From Micromonospora_J zhanjiangensis (lineage in GTDB: Bacteria; Actinomycetota; Actinomycetes; Mycobacteriales; Micromonosporaceae): 64,000 nt of DNA. Position numbers and translations under genes: made by a program. The stretch covers positions 248,001 to 312,000 of the forward strand of contig NZ_JBHSBN010000002.1 in NCBI RefSeq assembly GCF_042650605.1. Direction: 5' to 3'. Numbering within the stretch: position 1 is the stretch's first letter; each line of letters opens with the position of its first letter. Positions 15,773 through 23,928 of this stretch are shown here, one piece after another. The notes under the pieces were generated by a model. It was given only the letters and a program-made list of their open reading frames with translations. It ran no database searches and was not told the DNA's origin.

Positions 15773-16345
15773 CTAGCCGTTACTGGCCGGAGGCAGGACC
15801 CGGGCGATGACGTCGTCGACCAGGGTCGGCGGGACGGGCCGGTGCGCGATGAAGCGGCGGTAGAAGAACGGGCTGGTGAGTAGGTCGGTGAGCAGTTCCG
15901 GATCGGCGTCCGGGGGGAGTTCACCACGGTCGCGGGCCCGGGCCAGTACGACGAGCAGCGGTTCGCGGCGGCGTCGGGTCAGGTCCGCGTGCAGGGCCGC
16001 GAGGGTGGGATCGCGCTCGGCGGCGTCGATGAACGCGGCGAGCAGGCGCGGGAACGGGGCGTTCTCCAGCAGTGTGACGAAGGCGCCGAGGATCTGCGCC
16101 ACGTCGGTCGCCAGCCGGCCGGTGTCCGGCGTGGGGAACGGGCGGAAGGTGGCGTCCATGGCGTCGATCAGGAGCGGGCCCGTGCCGGACCAGTGCCGGT
16201 AGATGGTGGCCTTGCTGGCGCCGGCGCGCCGGGCGACCGCCTCCATCGTGAAGCCGGCCAGGCCGTCGGCGTCGAGCACCTCCAGCGCGGCCCGCAGCAC
16301 CCGCTGCCGCGCCCCGGCGCCCCGGGAAATCGGCGGACCAGCCAT
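15773..16345 (-). CDS. TetR/AcrR-family repressor
   Basis: A 190-residue TetR-type regulator. The N-terminal DNA-binding domain reads RQRVLRAALEVLDADGLAGF then AVARRAGASKATIYRHW, and the rest is a helical ligand-binding domain that includes ELPPDADPELLTDLLTSPFF. It is divergent from a DoxX-like membrane protein gene 73 bases away and probably controls it and itself. The ligand is unknown. Confidence 0.92.
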   Translation of the reverse strand: MAGPPISRGAGARQRVLRAALEVLDADGLAGFTMEAVARRAGASKATIYRHWSGTGPLLIDAMDATFRPFPTPDTGRLATDVAQILGAFVTLLENAPFPRLLAAFIDAAERDPTLAALHADLTRRRREPLLVVLARARDRGELPPDADPELLTDLLTSPFFYRRFIAHRPVPPTLVDDVIARVLPPASNG

Positions 16346-16369
16346 TGTCGTCCCTCCATCGAAACGCTA

Positions 16370-16392
16370 CCGTACACATATTAGAGGTACGG
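16370..16392. promoter_or_regulatory. Candidate TetR operator
   Basis: An inverted repeat CCGTAC / GTACGG (16370-16375 and 16387-16392) with an 11-base AT-rich spacer lies between the divergent TetR and DoxX-like genes. Position and symmetry fit an operator for the TetR protein. Binding is inferred, not known. Confidence 0.5.
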
Positions 16393-16418
16393 AGCCGTAT
16401 CGATAGAGGGTGGTTCCG

Positions 16419-16892
16419 ATGACGCGAGAGACGATGACGCGACGAACGATGACGCGGCGGATGATGGGACGGACGCCGTCCGCCGAGTCCGACGACGAGA
16501 ACTCAGGACGGAGCCGGCGGCGGATCCTCACGTACTGGATAGTGACGGCCGTGGTGGTCGGCGAGTGCGCGGTGGGCGGCGCCATGGATTTGTTTCGGAT
16601 GGCGCCGTTCTACCCGACGATGATCGACCTGGAGTATCCGGGCTACCTGGCCACCATCCTGGGCGGCGCCAAGCTGCTCGCCGCAGTGGTGCTGCTGGCG
16701 CCCCGGCTGCCCCGGCTGAAGGAGTGGGCGTACGCCGGGGTGATGATCAATATGCTCGGCGCGTGCGCCTCGCACCTGGCCATGCATCGGCCGGTCGGCA
16801 ACCTCGTCCCGCCCGCAGCGTTCGCCGCGCTGGCCCTGCTCTCCTGGGCGTCGCGCCCACCGTCGCGGCGCCTGCCGTCGGCCCGGCGGTGA
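16419..16892 (+). CDS. DoxX-like membrane protein
   Basis: A 157-residue membrane protein with a basic, Met/Thr/Arg-repeat head (MTRETMTRRTMTRRMMGR) and four helices. The pattern LEYPGYLATILGGAKLLAA followed by LKEWAYAGVMINMLGACASH is typical of the DoxX-like family (PF13564 type). The role is unknown; relatives are linked to redox or thiol stress. The ATG at 16419 is preferred to the GTG at 16410 because GAGGG (16406-16410) is correctly spaced for it. It is divergent from a TetR gene. Confidence 0.82.
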   Translation: MTRETMTRRTMTRRMMGRTPSAESDDENSGRSRRRILTYWIVTAVVVGECAVGGAMDLFRMAPFYPTMIDLEYPGYLATILGGAKLLAAVVLLAPRLPRLKEWAYAGVMINMLGACASHLAMHRPVGNLVPPAAFAALALLSWASRPPSRRLPSARR

Positions 16893-17044
16893 GCCACGGG
16901 CCTCGGGGTGCCGGTGCCGGTGGCCCCAGGATCGCCTGACCGCGCGCGGTCGTCCGGGAGGCTGACTCGGGCGCCGCGCGATCCAGGGCGACAAAGGTTC
17001 AATGTGGACGCCACCTGACCGACCATCGCGCCTAAGATCCGAAC

Positions 17045-17713
17045 ATGGCCGGCCACTCCGTCTCTCCGCCCGCAGCGGTTCCAGCCGCCGACCCGCGACA
17101 CCGCCGTCGGCGACCAGCCGGCCGCGGCCTGCGTACCGTCGGGGCCGCGCTCGTGGTTCTGGTCCTGCTCGCGGGGTGCGGCGCCGCCGGCGGCGGTCGG
17201 CCGCTGCCCGCGTCGGAGACGGCCGCGTCGGAGTTGCCGTCGGGACCGGACCGGACCGATCCCGCGGCCGGTAGCGCGGGCATGCCGCGCTCGATCCAGT
17301 GCGTTACCGAGGAGCCGCACATGGACGTCACCGTCACGCCGTCACCCAACGACGTGACGGTGGGCCCGTTGACCTGGCCCGGACTGCGCGGTTGGGCGAA
17401 CGCCTGGCCGGCGGACTACGGCTACGGCGACGACGACGGCAACTACAAGCTCGGCGCCGAGGTCCGGGCCGGGGCGGAGGTCACCGTCACCGTCGGTCCG
17501 GAAGCCCGGACGTACGCCGGCCTGAGCTACGGTCAACGCTGGTCCTACTCGCCGGCGGAGTCGGTGACCTTCCACGGCTGCCCCTACCGGGACACCGCGT
17601 ACATCGGCGGTTTCCAGGTGAAGGGGAAGCGGTGCGTGCCGTTCGACATCCAGGTCGGTGACGCGTCCCCGGTGCGGGTGTGGATCGGCTTCTTCGCACC
17701 GTGCCCCCGCTGA
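17045..17713 (+). CDS. Putative lipoprotein
   Basis: A 222-residue exported protein. A long basic head (RHRRRRPAGRGLRT) leads into a hydrophobic stretch and the lipobox VLLAGCG, so cleavage and lipidation at that Cys (about residue 45) is predicted. The mature part is beta-rich with four Cys (SIQCVTEE, FHGCPYRD, GKRCVPFD, FAPCPR) that could form two disulphides. No family is recognised. TAAGAT at 17033-17038 sets the transcription start exactly on the A of the ATG at 17045, so the message is probably leaderless. Confidence 0.78.
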   Translation: MAGHSVSPPAAVPAADPRHRRRRPAGRGLRTVGAALVVLVLLAGCGAAGGGRPLPASETAASELPSGPDRTDPAAGSAGMPRSIQCVTEEPHMDVTVTPSPNDVTVGPLTWPGLRGWANAWPADYGYGDDDGNYKLGAEVRAGAEVTVTVGPEARTYAGLSYGQRWSYSPAESVTFHGCPYRDTAYIGGFQVKGKRCVPFDIQVGDASPVRVWIGFFAPCPR

Positions 17714-17768
17714 GCCGGCGACACGGCGGTGTACCGGCCGGCACCGACGGTCCGGTGGCGCCGTCGGG

Positions 17769-18692
17769 CTAGGCGGACGGCGCCGGGTCCACGAAGGTGT
17801 CGCGGAACGCCGGTTCCAGCGGCCGCCCGGTGGTCGGCTCGATGAACAGCTCGGCGAGCAGTACGTCGGCGAGATGGGTGGGATTGATACCCGACTCCTT
17901 CCCACCGAGGCCCTGCGCCAGGCCGCCGGACCGTAACGCGGCCCGGACGACGCCGGCGGGCAGCCGGCCCACCCGCCGGGGCCGGCCGACCGTCGTGGCG
18001 ATGCGCCCGAACATGTCGTTCCAGGTGAGGTTCTCGTCGGCGACCGGAATGTCCTCCCCACGGGCCTGTTCCAGGGCGTCGACCGCGACGACGGCCACGC
18101 TGCGTGCCGAGGTCGCGGCGGTCCCGCCGGTGGGGGCCACCAGGGGCGACCGGGACCGGGCCCAGCGCTCCAACGGACCGGCCCAGTTCGGCAGCCGGTC
18201 ACCGGCCCGGCCGAAGACGAAGGGCAGTTCGAGCACCGACACCGGCAGGTCCGGCCCGGCGGCCGCGCGGCCCTCCCGGGCCTGCTCCAACCGGCACCGG
18301 ATGTACGCGTGGCGGTCCGCCAGCCGCCACTGCGGCCGCAGCCGGTCGTAGTAGGTGTAGTACGAGCCCATGACGACCGACCGGGTCAGACCCTCCTGGC
18401 GGGCGGCGGTGAGCAGGCGTACCACGGGCTCGACGATGTCCCGGCGGAACTCCGGATAGATCGGCTTGCGGAGCACCCGGTGCTCGTCCGAGCGCGCCGC
18501 GTACACCACCCCGTCGTGGCCGGCGAGCAGTGGCCGCAGCTCGTCCACCGAGGCCGACTCGACGTCGAGGACGTGCTCGATCCCGGGTCGGGCGGTACGC
18601 GCCACGGTGGTGACATCGTGCCCCCGCTCGCGCAGCACGGTCACGACATGGGCTCCGATGAGGCCGCTTCCACCCACCACAAGAATTCGCAC
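17769..18692 (-). CDS. NAD-dependent epimerase/dehydratase (atypical SDR)
   Basis: About 307 residues. The Rossmann nucleotide-binding motif VRILVVGGSGLIGAHVV opens the protein. Then come VYAARSDEHR and SVVMGSYYTYYD, and later a C-terminal substrate lobe. It is an atypical or extended SDR of the NAD-dependent epimerase class. The usual YxxxK is not obvious, so catalysis is uncertain. The GTG at 18692 is chosen because the Rossmann strand starts right there; an upstream start would add 17 unconserved residues. Confidence 0.82.
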   Translation of the reverse strand: MRILVVGGSGLIGAHVVTVLRERGHDVTTVARTARPGIEHVLDVESASVDELRPLLAGHDGVVYAARSDEHRVLRKPIYPEFRRDIVEPVVRLLTAARQEGLTRSVVMGSYYTYYDRLRPQWRLADRHAYIRCRLEQAREGRAAAGPDLPVSVLELPFVFGRAGDRLPNWAGPLERWARSRSPLVAPTGGTAATSARSVAVVAVDALEQARGEDIPVADENLTWNDMFGRIATTVGRPRRVGRLPAGVVRAALRSGGLAQGLGGKESGINPTHLADVLLAELFIEPTTGRPLEPAFRDTFVDPAPSA

Positions 18693-18794
18693 GCCGCATC
18701 GTCCCACGCCGGATCCGGCCGATGGTCGAGCCACGAGGTTCAATTTCTTCGGGCGGAGTCGGACGGGTGAGACGCGCCCGGGCCACGCTCACCG

Positions 18795-19256
18795 TCAGTC
18801 CAGCAGCCAGGTCTGCAACTGGTCGCCGTACGGCGTGGAGGGGACCGCGGCGAGGACGACACAGATCACCGTGCCGATCAGCAGCAGGCGCCAGGTGCGC
18901 CGGTCGGCGCGGACGGCCCGGTCGGCGAGGCACGGCAGGCCGAGGAGCACAGCCGCGAACGCCAGCGGGGTGATCAGCATCGCCCCGACGCGGGACAGCC
19001 CGAAGATCCAGAGGATCGGGTTCCAGACGGTGTCCGGGCCGATGGCGATGACGTCCTTCGGGTCGCCGAAGCGTTCCAGGCCCGGGTCGAGCAGGCCGGC
19101 CCAGTCGCCGGTGCGGATCGCGGCGATCAGCAGCGTTCCCACACCACCGATCAGGTAGACCACGCCGAGCAGGTACTGGAACCCGATGGCCAACCGGACA
19201 CGGCCCAGCCGACCGATCCGCCCCACCTCGCCCGCCGTACCGGCCTGCTCGGTCAT
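18795..19256 (-). CDS. Four-helix membrane protein of unknown function
   Basis: A 153-residue protein with a soluble head and about four membrane helices, the first being RLAIGFQYLLGVVYLIGGVG and the last WRLLLIGTVICVVLAAVP. The loop between helices 1 and 2 contains WAGLLDPGLERFGDPKDVI. I do not recognise the family. It is divergent from the gamma-glutamylation operon and is probably independent of it. Confidence 0.65.
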   Translation of the reverse strand: MTEQAGTAGEVGRIGRLGRVRLAIGFQYLLGVVYLIGGVGTLLIAAIRTGDWAGLLDPGLERFGDPKDVIAIGPDTVWNPILWIFGLSRVGAMLITPLAFAAVLLGLPCLADRAVRADRRTWRLLLIGTVICVVLAAVPSTPYGDQLQTWLLD

Positions 19257-19338
19257 CGCGACCCACCCGGGTCCGGATCCGTCATGCGCTCAAGGGTAGG
19301 ACACGCGCGGGTCGGGACGGATCCTGGCGGCGGCGCTA

Positions 19339-19368
19339 TTGACGTAGATCGCCGACGGCAAGTAGACC
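19339..19368 (+). promoter_or_regulatory. Promoter of the gamma-glutamylation operon
   Basis: TTGACG (19339-19344) and TAGACC (19363-19368) are spaced by 18 bases. The expected start of transcription, seven bases beyond the -10, is the A of the ATG at 19375, so the message would be leaderless. Confidence 0.6.
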
Positions 19369-19374
19369 TGCTCT

Positions 19375-20757
19375 ATGCCGCCTGCGCGCACCACCCCGAG
19401 CCCGCCGCTCTCCGTCGAGGAACTGCGGGTGGCGGTGGACGCCGGTGAGATCGACACCGTGGTTCTCGCCCTCACCGACATGCAGGGCCGGTTGCAGGGC
19501 AAGCGGTTCCACGCGCCGTTCTTTCTCGACCAGGTGGTGTCGGGCGGCAGCGAGGGGTGCAACTACCTGCTCGCCGTGGACGTGGACATGAACACCGTCG
19601 ACGGGTACCCGATGTCCAGCTGGGACCGCGGGTACGGCGACTTCGCGATGGTGCCCGACCTGAACACCCTGCGCCGGATGCCGTGGCAGCCGGGCAGCGC
19701 CCTGCTGCTGGCCGACCTGGCCTGGCTGGACGGCTCCGGGGACGTGGTCGCCTCGCCCCGGCAGATCCTGCGCGCCCAGCTCGACCGGCTGGCCCGGCAC
19801 GGGCTGACCGCGTACGCCGGCACCGAGTTGGAGTTCGTCCTCTACCGCGACTCGTACGAGGACGCCTGGCGGTCCGGCTACCGCGACCTGACCCCGGCCA
19901 ACCAGTACAACGTCGACTACTCGCTGCTCGGCACCGCCCGGGTCGAGCCGCTGCTGCGCCGGATCCGGACCGAGATGGCCGGTGCCGGGCTCACCCCGGA
20001 GAGCGCCAAGGGCGAGTGCAACCTCGGCCAGCACGAGATCGCCTTCCGGTACGACGAGGCGGTCGCCTGCGCCGACCATCACGTGATCTACAAGAACGGC
20101 GCGAAGGAGATCGCCGCCCAGGAGGGCATGGCGATCACCTTCATGGCCAAGCCGAACGCCCGGGAGGGCAACTCCTGCCACGTCCACTTCTCGCTGCGCG
20201 ACGCCGACGGGCGGTCGGCGATGCTCGGCGACGGGCCGGCCCACCTGTCGCAGACCGGGCAGCGGGTGCTCGCCGGGCTGCTCGCCACCATGCGCGAGTT
20301 CTGCCTGTTCTTCGCGCCCAACATCAACTCGTACAAGCGCTACCAGCCCGGCTCGTTCGCGCCGACCGCGCTGCGCTGGGGGGTGGACAACCGCACCTGT
20401 GCACTGCGGGTGGTCGGCCACGGGCAGGGCATGCGGGTGGAGAACCGGGTGCCCGGCGCCGACGTGAACCCGTACCTGGCGATCGCCGCGCTGGTGGCCG
20501 GCGCCGTGCACGGCATCGAGAACGAGTTGGAGCTGGAGCCGCAGTGCACCGGCGACGCGTACTCCGACGGCGACGCCGACCGGGTGCCCGGCACGCTGCG
20601 CGACGCGCTCGCCCTCTGGGAGTCGTCGGAGCTGGTCCGGTCCTCGTTCGGCGACGAGGTGACCACCCACTACGCCAACAACGCCCGGGTCGAGCTGGCC
20701 GCCTTCGACGCCGCGGTCACCGACTGGGAGCTGACCCGTGGTTTCGAACGTCTCTGA
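19375..20757 (+). CDS. Glutamine-synthetase-like gamma-glutamylamine ligase (GlnA3/GlnA4/PuuA-like)
   Basis: A 460-residue member of the glutamine synthetase superfamily. Catalytic landmarks are visible: TELEFVLY, GECNLGQHEI, NSCHVHFSL, RWGVDNRTCALRV and RVPGADVNPYLA. Length and the VLALTDMQGRLQGKRFHAPFF opening match the GS-like enzymes that ligate glutamate to amines (PuuA in E. coli; GlnA3 and GlnA4 in Streptomyces, acting on polyamines or ethanolamine) rather than ammonia-assimilating GlnA. The following aldehyde dehydrogenase and gamma-glutamyl hydrolase genes complete a Puu-type pathway. Which amine is used cannot be told from sequence. Confidence 0.9.
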   Translation: MPPARTTPSPPLSVEELRVAVDAGEIDTVVLALTDMQGRLQGKRFHAPFFLDQVVSGGSEGCNYLLAVDVDMNTVDGYPMSSWDRGYGDFAMVPDLNTLRRMPWQPGSALLLADLAWLDGSGDVVASPRQILRAQLDRLARHGLTAYAGTELEFVLYRDSYEDAWRSGYRDLTPANQYNVDYSLLGTARVEPLLRRIRTEMAGAGLTPESAKGECNLGQHEIAFRYDEAVACADHHVIYKNGAKEIAAQEGMAITFMAKPNAREGNSCHVHFSLRDADGRSAMLGDGPAHLSQTGQRVLAGLLATMREFCLFFAPNINSYKRYQPGSFAPTALRWGVDNRTCALRVVGHGQGMRVENRVPGADVNPYLAIAALVAGAVHGIENELELEPQCTGDAYSDGDADRVPGTLRDALALWESSELVRSSFGDEVTTHYANNARVELAAFDAAVTDWELTRGFERL

Positions 20758-22105
20758 GCTGATCAACCCGGCCACCGGGGTAGCCGTCGGCACCGTGCCG
20801 GCGACCACCGCCGAGCAGGCCGACGCCGCGATCGAGCGGGCCGCGACCGCGTACGACGGGTGGCGGCGGGTCGCCCCCGCCGACCGGGCCCGACTGTTGC
20901 GCCGGTTCGCCGGGCTGGTCGACGCCCATTTGGAGGAGCTGGCCGAGCTGGAGGTACGCAACAGCGGGCACACCATCGGCAACGCCCGCTGGGAGGCCGG
21001 CAACGTCCGGGACGTGCTCGACTACTACGCCGGCGCGCCGGAACGGCTGACCGGGCGGCAGATCCCGGTGCCCGGAGGGTTGGACGTCACCTTCCACGAG
21101 CCGCTCGGTGTGGTCGGCGTGATCGTGCCGTGGAACTTCCCGATGCCGATCGCCGGCTGGGGTTTCGCCCCGGCCCTGGCGGCCGGCAACACGGTGGTGC
21201 TCAAGCCGGCCGAGCTGACCCCGCTGACCGCGCTCCGGCTGGCCGAACTGGGCCGTGCGGCCGGCCTGCCGGACGGGGTGTTCACCGTGCTGCCCGGCCG
21301 GGGCGACGTGGTGGGACAGCGGTTCGTCGACCACCCGGCCGTCCGCAAGGTCTGCTTCACCGGCTCGACCGAGGTGGGCACCCGGATCATGGCCGGCTGC
21401 GCCGCCCAGGTGAAGCGGGTGACCCTGGAACTGGGCGGCAAGAGCGCCAACATCGTCTTCGCCGACGCGGACCTGGCGAAGGCGGCGGCCGGCGCGCCGT
21501 ACGCGGTGTTCGACAACGCCGGGCAGGACTGCTGCGCCCGGTCCCGGATCCTGGTCCAGCGGTCGGTGCACGACCGCTTCCTGGAGCTGCTCGAACCCGC
21601 GGTCAAGGCGCTGCGGGTCGAGGACCCGGCGCTGGAGACGGCCGAAATGGGCCCGTTGATCTCCGCCGGGCACCGGGAGCGGGTGGCCGGCTACGTCGAC
21701 GGCGCTTCCGTCGCGTTCACCGGTGGTTGCCCCGACGGCCCCGGTTTCTGGTACGCGCCGACCGTGCTGCGTGCCGACTCGCCCGCCGACCGGCACTGGC
21801 GGGAGGAGATCTTCGGCCCGGTCGTGTCGGTGCTGCCGTTCGAGGACGAGGCCGACGCGGTCCGGCTGGCCAATGACACCGAGTACGGCCTGTCCGGCTC
21901 GATCTGGACCCGGGACGTCGGCCGGGCGCTCCGGGTGGCCCGCGGCGTCGAGGCCGGCAACCTCAGCGTCAACTCGCACTCGTCGGTGCGCTACTGGACC
22001 CCGTTCGGCGGGATGAAGCGGTCCGGCCTGGGCCGGGAACTCGGCCCGGACGCCCTGCACGCCTTCACCGACGTGAAGAACGTCTTCATCGCCACCGACG
22101 ACTGA
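20738..22105 (+). CDS. NAD(P)-dependent aldehyde dehydrogenase
   Basis: A 455-residue aldehyde dehydrogenase overlapping the ligase gene by 20 bases, with GGGAG before its GTG start. The nucleotide-binding stretch is VGVIVPWNFPMPIAGWG, the general base Glu231 is in VTLELGGKSANIV, and the nucleophile is Cys265 in NAGQDCCARSR. The C-terminal motif is EIFGPVVSVLPFEDE. In this operon it would oxidise a gamma-glutamyl amino-aldehyde to the acid (the PuuC step). Neighbourhood supports that role; substrate specificity is not shown. Confidence 0.93.
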   Translation: MVSNVSELINPATGVAVGTVPATTAEQADAAIERAATAYDGWRRVAPADRARLLRRFAGLVDAHLEELAELEVRNSGHTIGNARWEAGNVRDVLDYYAGAPERLTGRQIPVPGGLDVTFHEPLGVVGVIVPWNFPMPIAGWGFAPALAAGNTVVLKPAELTPLTALRLAELGRAAGLPDGVFTVLPGRGDVVGQRFVDHPAVRKVCFTGSTEVGTRIMAGCAAQVKRVTLELGGKSANIVFADADLAKAAAGAPYAVFDNAGQDCCARSRILVQRSVHDRFLELLEPAVKALRVEDPALETAEMGPLISAGHRERVAGYVDGASVAFTGGCPDGPGFWYAPTVLRADSPADRHWREEIFGPVVSVLPFEDEADAVRLANDTEYGLSGSIWTRDVGRALRVARGVEAGNLSVNSHSSVRYWTPFGGMKRSGLGRELGPDALHAFTDVKNVFIATDD

Positions 22106-22148
22106 ACGGCCGATGGCCGGCCGGGCACAAGAAACAGGGGGATCGATC

Positions 22149-22916
22149 GTGCAGGGACGGTTGGACGGCCGGGTGGCCGTGGTCACCGGGGCGGGCAGCG
22201 GCATCGGGTTGGCCACCGTACGCCGGTTCCGGGCCGAGGGTGCCCGGGTGGTCTGCGTGGACATCGCGGCGGACGCCGGGCGGGCCGCGGCGCAGGAGGT
22301 GGGCGGCGAGTTCGTCGCCTGCGACGTGGCCGACGAGGACCAGGTGCGGGAGCTGTTCGACGGGGTGGCGCAGCGGTACGGGCGGGTCGACGTCGCCTTC
22401 AACAACGCCGGCATCTCCCCGCCGGACGACGACTCGATCCTGACCACCGGGCTGGACGCCTGGGAACGGGTGCTCCGGGTCAACACCACAAGCGTCTACC
22501 TGTGCTGCAAGTACGCCATTCCGCACATGCGCCGGCAGGGCAAGGGGTCGATCATCAACACCGCCTCGTTCGTGGCGCTGATGGGTGCGGCGACCTCGCA
22601 GATCGCGTACACGGCCAGCAAGGGCGGGGTGCTGGCGCTGACCCGGGAGCTGGGGGTGCAGTTCGCCCGGGAGGGGATCCGGGTCAACGCGCTGTGCCCC
22701 GGGCCGATCGCCACGCCGCTGCTGCTGGACCTGTTCGCCAAGGACCCCGAGCGGGCCGCCCGTCGGCTGGTGCACGTGCCGATGGGTCGGTTCGGCGAGC
22801 CCACGGAGATCGCCGCCGCGGTCGCCTTCCTGGCCAGCGACGACGCCTCGTTCATGACGGCCGCCCAGTTCGTCGTCGACGGTGGGATCACCGGCGCGTA
22901 CGTCACCCCGCTCTGA
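22149..22916 (+). CDS. SDR-family oxidoreductase
   Basis: A 255-residue classical short-chain dehydrogenase. The TGAGSGIG cofactor motif lies near residue 15, NNAGIS near 90, the catalytic Ser in NTASFVAL and the YxxxK pair in AYTASKGG. The C-terminal end ITGAYVTPL is typical. The GTG at 22149 has a good AGGGGGA ribosome-binding site. It lies inside the gamma-glutamylation operon, where it might oxidise an alcohol or amine-derived intermediate (for example from ethanolamine). That is inference from position. Confidence 0.9.
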   Translation: MQGRLDGRVAVVTGAGSGIGLATVRRFRAEGARVVCVDIAADAGRAAAQEVGGEFVACDVADEDQVRELFDGVAQRYGRVDVAFNNAGISPPDDDSILTTGLDAWERVLRVNTTSVYLCCKYAIPHMRRQGKGSIINTASFVALMGAATSQIAYTASKGGVLALTRELGVQFAREGIRVNALCPGPIATPLLLDLFAKDPERAARRLVHVPMGRFGEPTEIAAAVAFLASDDASFMTAAQFVVDGGITGAYVTPL

Positions 22917-22937
22917 GCGCCGCGCCGAAGGGGGGTC

Positions 22938-22994
22938 CGGTGAGCGCGAGGAGTGCAGCGAAGCGGAGCCCCGCAGTCGCGAACGAAAGGCAGG
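22938..22994. repeat. Possible dispersed intergenic repeat element
   Basis: The 57 bases between the SDR and C26 genes (around GTGAGCGCGAGGAGTGCAGC and CCGCAGTCGCGAACGAAAGG) have a purine-skewed composition unlike the flanks. They resemble, from memory, a short repeat seen many times between genes of Micromonospora and Salinispora. No second copy was noticed in this window, so the call needs a genome-wide comparison. Confidence 0.35.
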
Positions 22995-23000
22995 CTCCGC

Positions 23001-23786
23001 GTGCAGCGACGACCGGTGGTGGGGATCACCACGTACGTCGAGCCCGCGTCGTACGGGGTGTGGGCCGACGTCGACGCGGCGCTGGTGCCGTACGCGTACG
23101 TCCGGATGGTGTCCGAGGCCGGCGGCCGGGCGGTGCTGCTGCCCCCGGACGACCTGGACGCCGACGTGCTGGACCGGCTCGACGCGCTGGTGCTGGCCGG
23201 CGGCGCGGACGTCGGTCCGGGCCGGTACGGGGCGGAACCCGGCCCGCTGACCGACAGCCGCCCGGACCGGGACGCCGGTGAGATGACCCTGCTGGCCGCC
23301 GCCCTGCGGGTGGACCTGCCGGTGCTCGGGGTCTGCCGCGGCATGCAACTGCTCGCCGTCGGGTACGGCGGCCGGCTGCACCAGCACCTGCCGGACACCG
23401 TCGGCCACGAGCGGCACCGGCCGGCCCCCGGGGTGTACGGCGCGCACCCGGTCCGGTTCGCCCCGGGCAGCCTGGCGGCGGCGGTGATGGCCGGCACCGA
23501 CCGGGTCAACACCTACCACCACCAGGGGCTGGCCGACGCGGGCCGGTTGGCGGTGACCGGCTGGGCCGACGACGGGGTGATCGAGGCGGTGGAGGACCCG
23601 GAGCGGCGGTTCGTGCTCGGCGTGCAGTGGCACCCGGAGGCGTCCGGTGACCACCGCCCGTTCGCCGCCCTGGTCGCCGCGGCCCGGCGCGACGTCGCGC
23701 GGCCGGCCGACGTCGCGCGCCCACCCGATTCCGGGCAGCCACCCGGGTCCGGCGACCGGGCGGATGGGAAGATCACTGACGGGTGA
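23001..23786 (+). CDS. Gamma-glutamyl-GABA hydrolase-like class-I amidotransferase (peptidase C26)
   Basis: About 261 residues. The glutamine-amidotransferase-like triad is visible as Cys in LPVLGVCRGMQLLAVG, His in VLGVQWHPEAS and Glu two residues after it. DALVLAGGADVGPGRYG is also typical of the PuuD/C26 family. The reaction is hydrolysis of a gamma-glutamyl amide to free glutamate, the last step of the Puu-type route started by the GS-like ligase. The GTG at 23001 is the start nearest the family's beginning (RRPVVGITTY). The C-terminal 30 residues are a Pro/Asp-rich tail with a doubled ARPADVARPPD segment. Confidence 0.88.
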   Translation: MQRRPVVGITTYVEPASYGVWADVDAALVPYAYVRMVSEAGGRAVLLPPDDLDADVLDRLDALVLAGGADVGPGRYGAEPGPLTDSRPDRDAGEMTLLAAALRVDLPVLGVCRGMQLLAVGYGGRLHQHLPDTVGHERHRPAPGVYGAHPVRFAPGSLAAAVMAGTDRVNTYHHQGLADAGRLAVTGWADDGVIEAVEDPERRFVLGVQWHPEASGDHRPFAALVAAARRDVARPADVARPPDSGQPPGSGDRADGKITDG

Positions 23787-23928
23787 CACCCCTCGGCGGT
23801 GTCACGGGTCGGGCCGGCGTGTCATGGGTCCGGACCGGGGCGTTACGCGACCGGCCGGCCAGGGTACAAGGCGGTGCGCGGCGGGCGGGAGCCGTCGGCG
23901 TCGGCATCCGACCGTGACAGGAGGTGTA

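Noticed and set aside
23647..23928. In-frame extension of the hybrid kinase upstream of 23929
   Set aside because: The added residues are unconserved and overlap the end of the C26 gene. The ATG at 23929 has a strong AGGAGG site.
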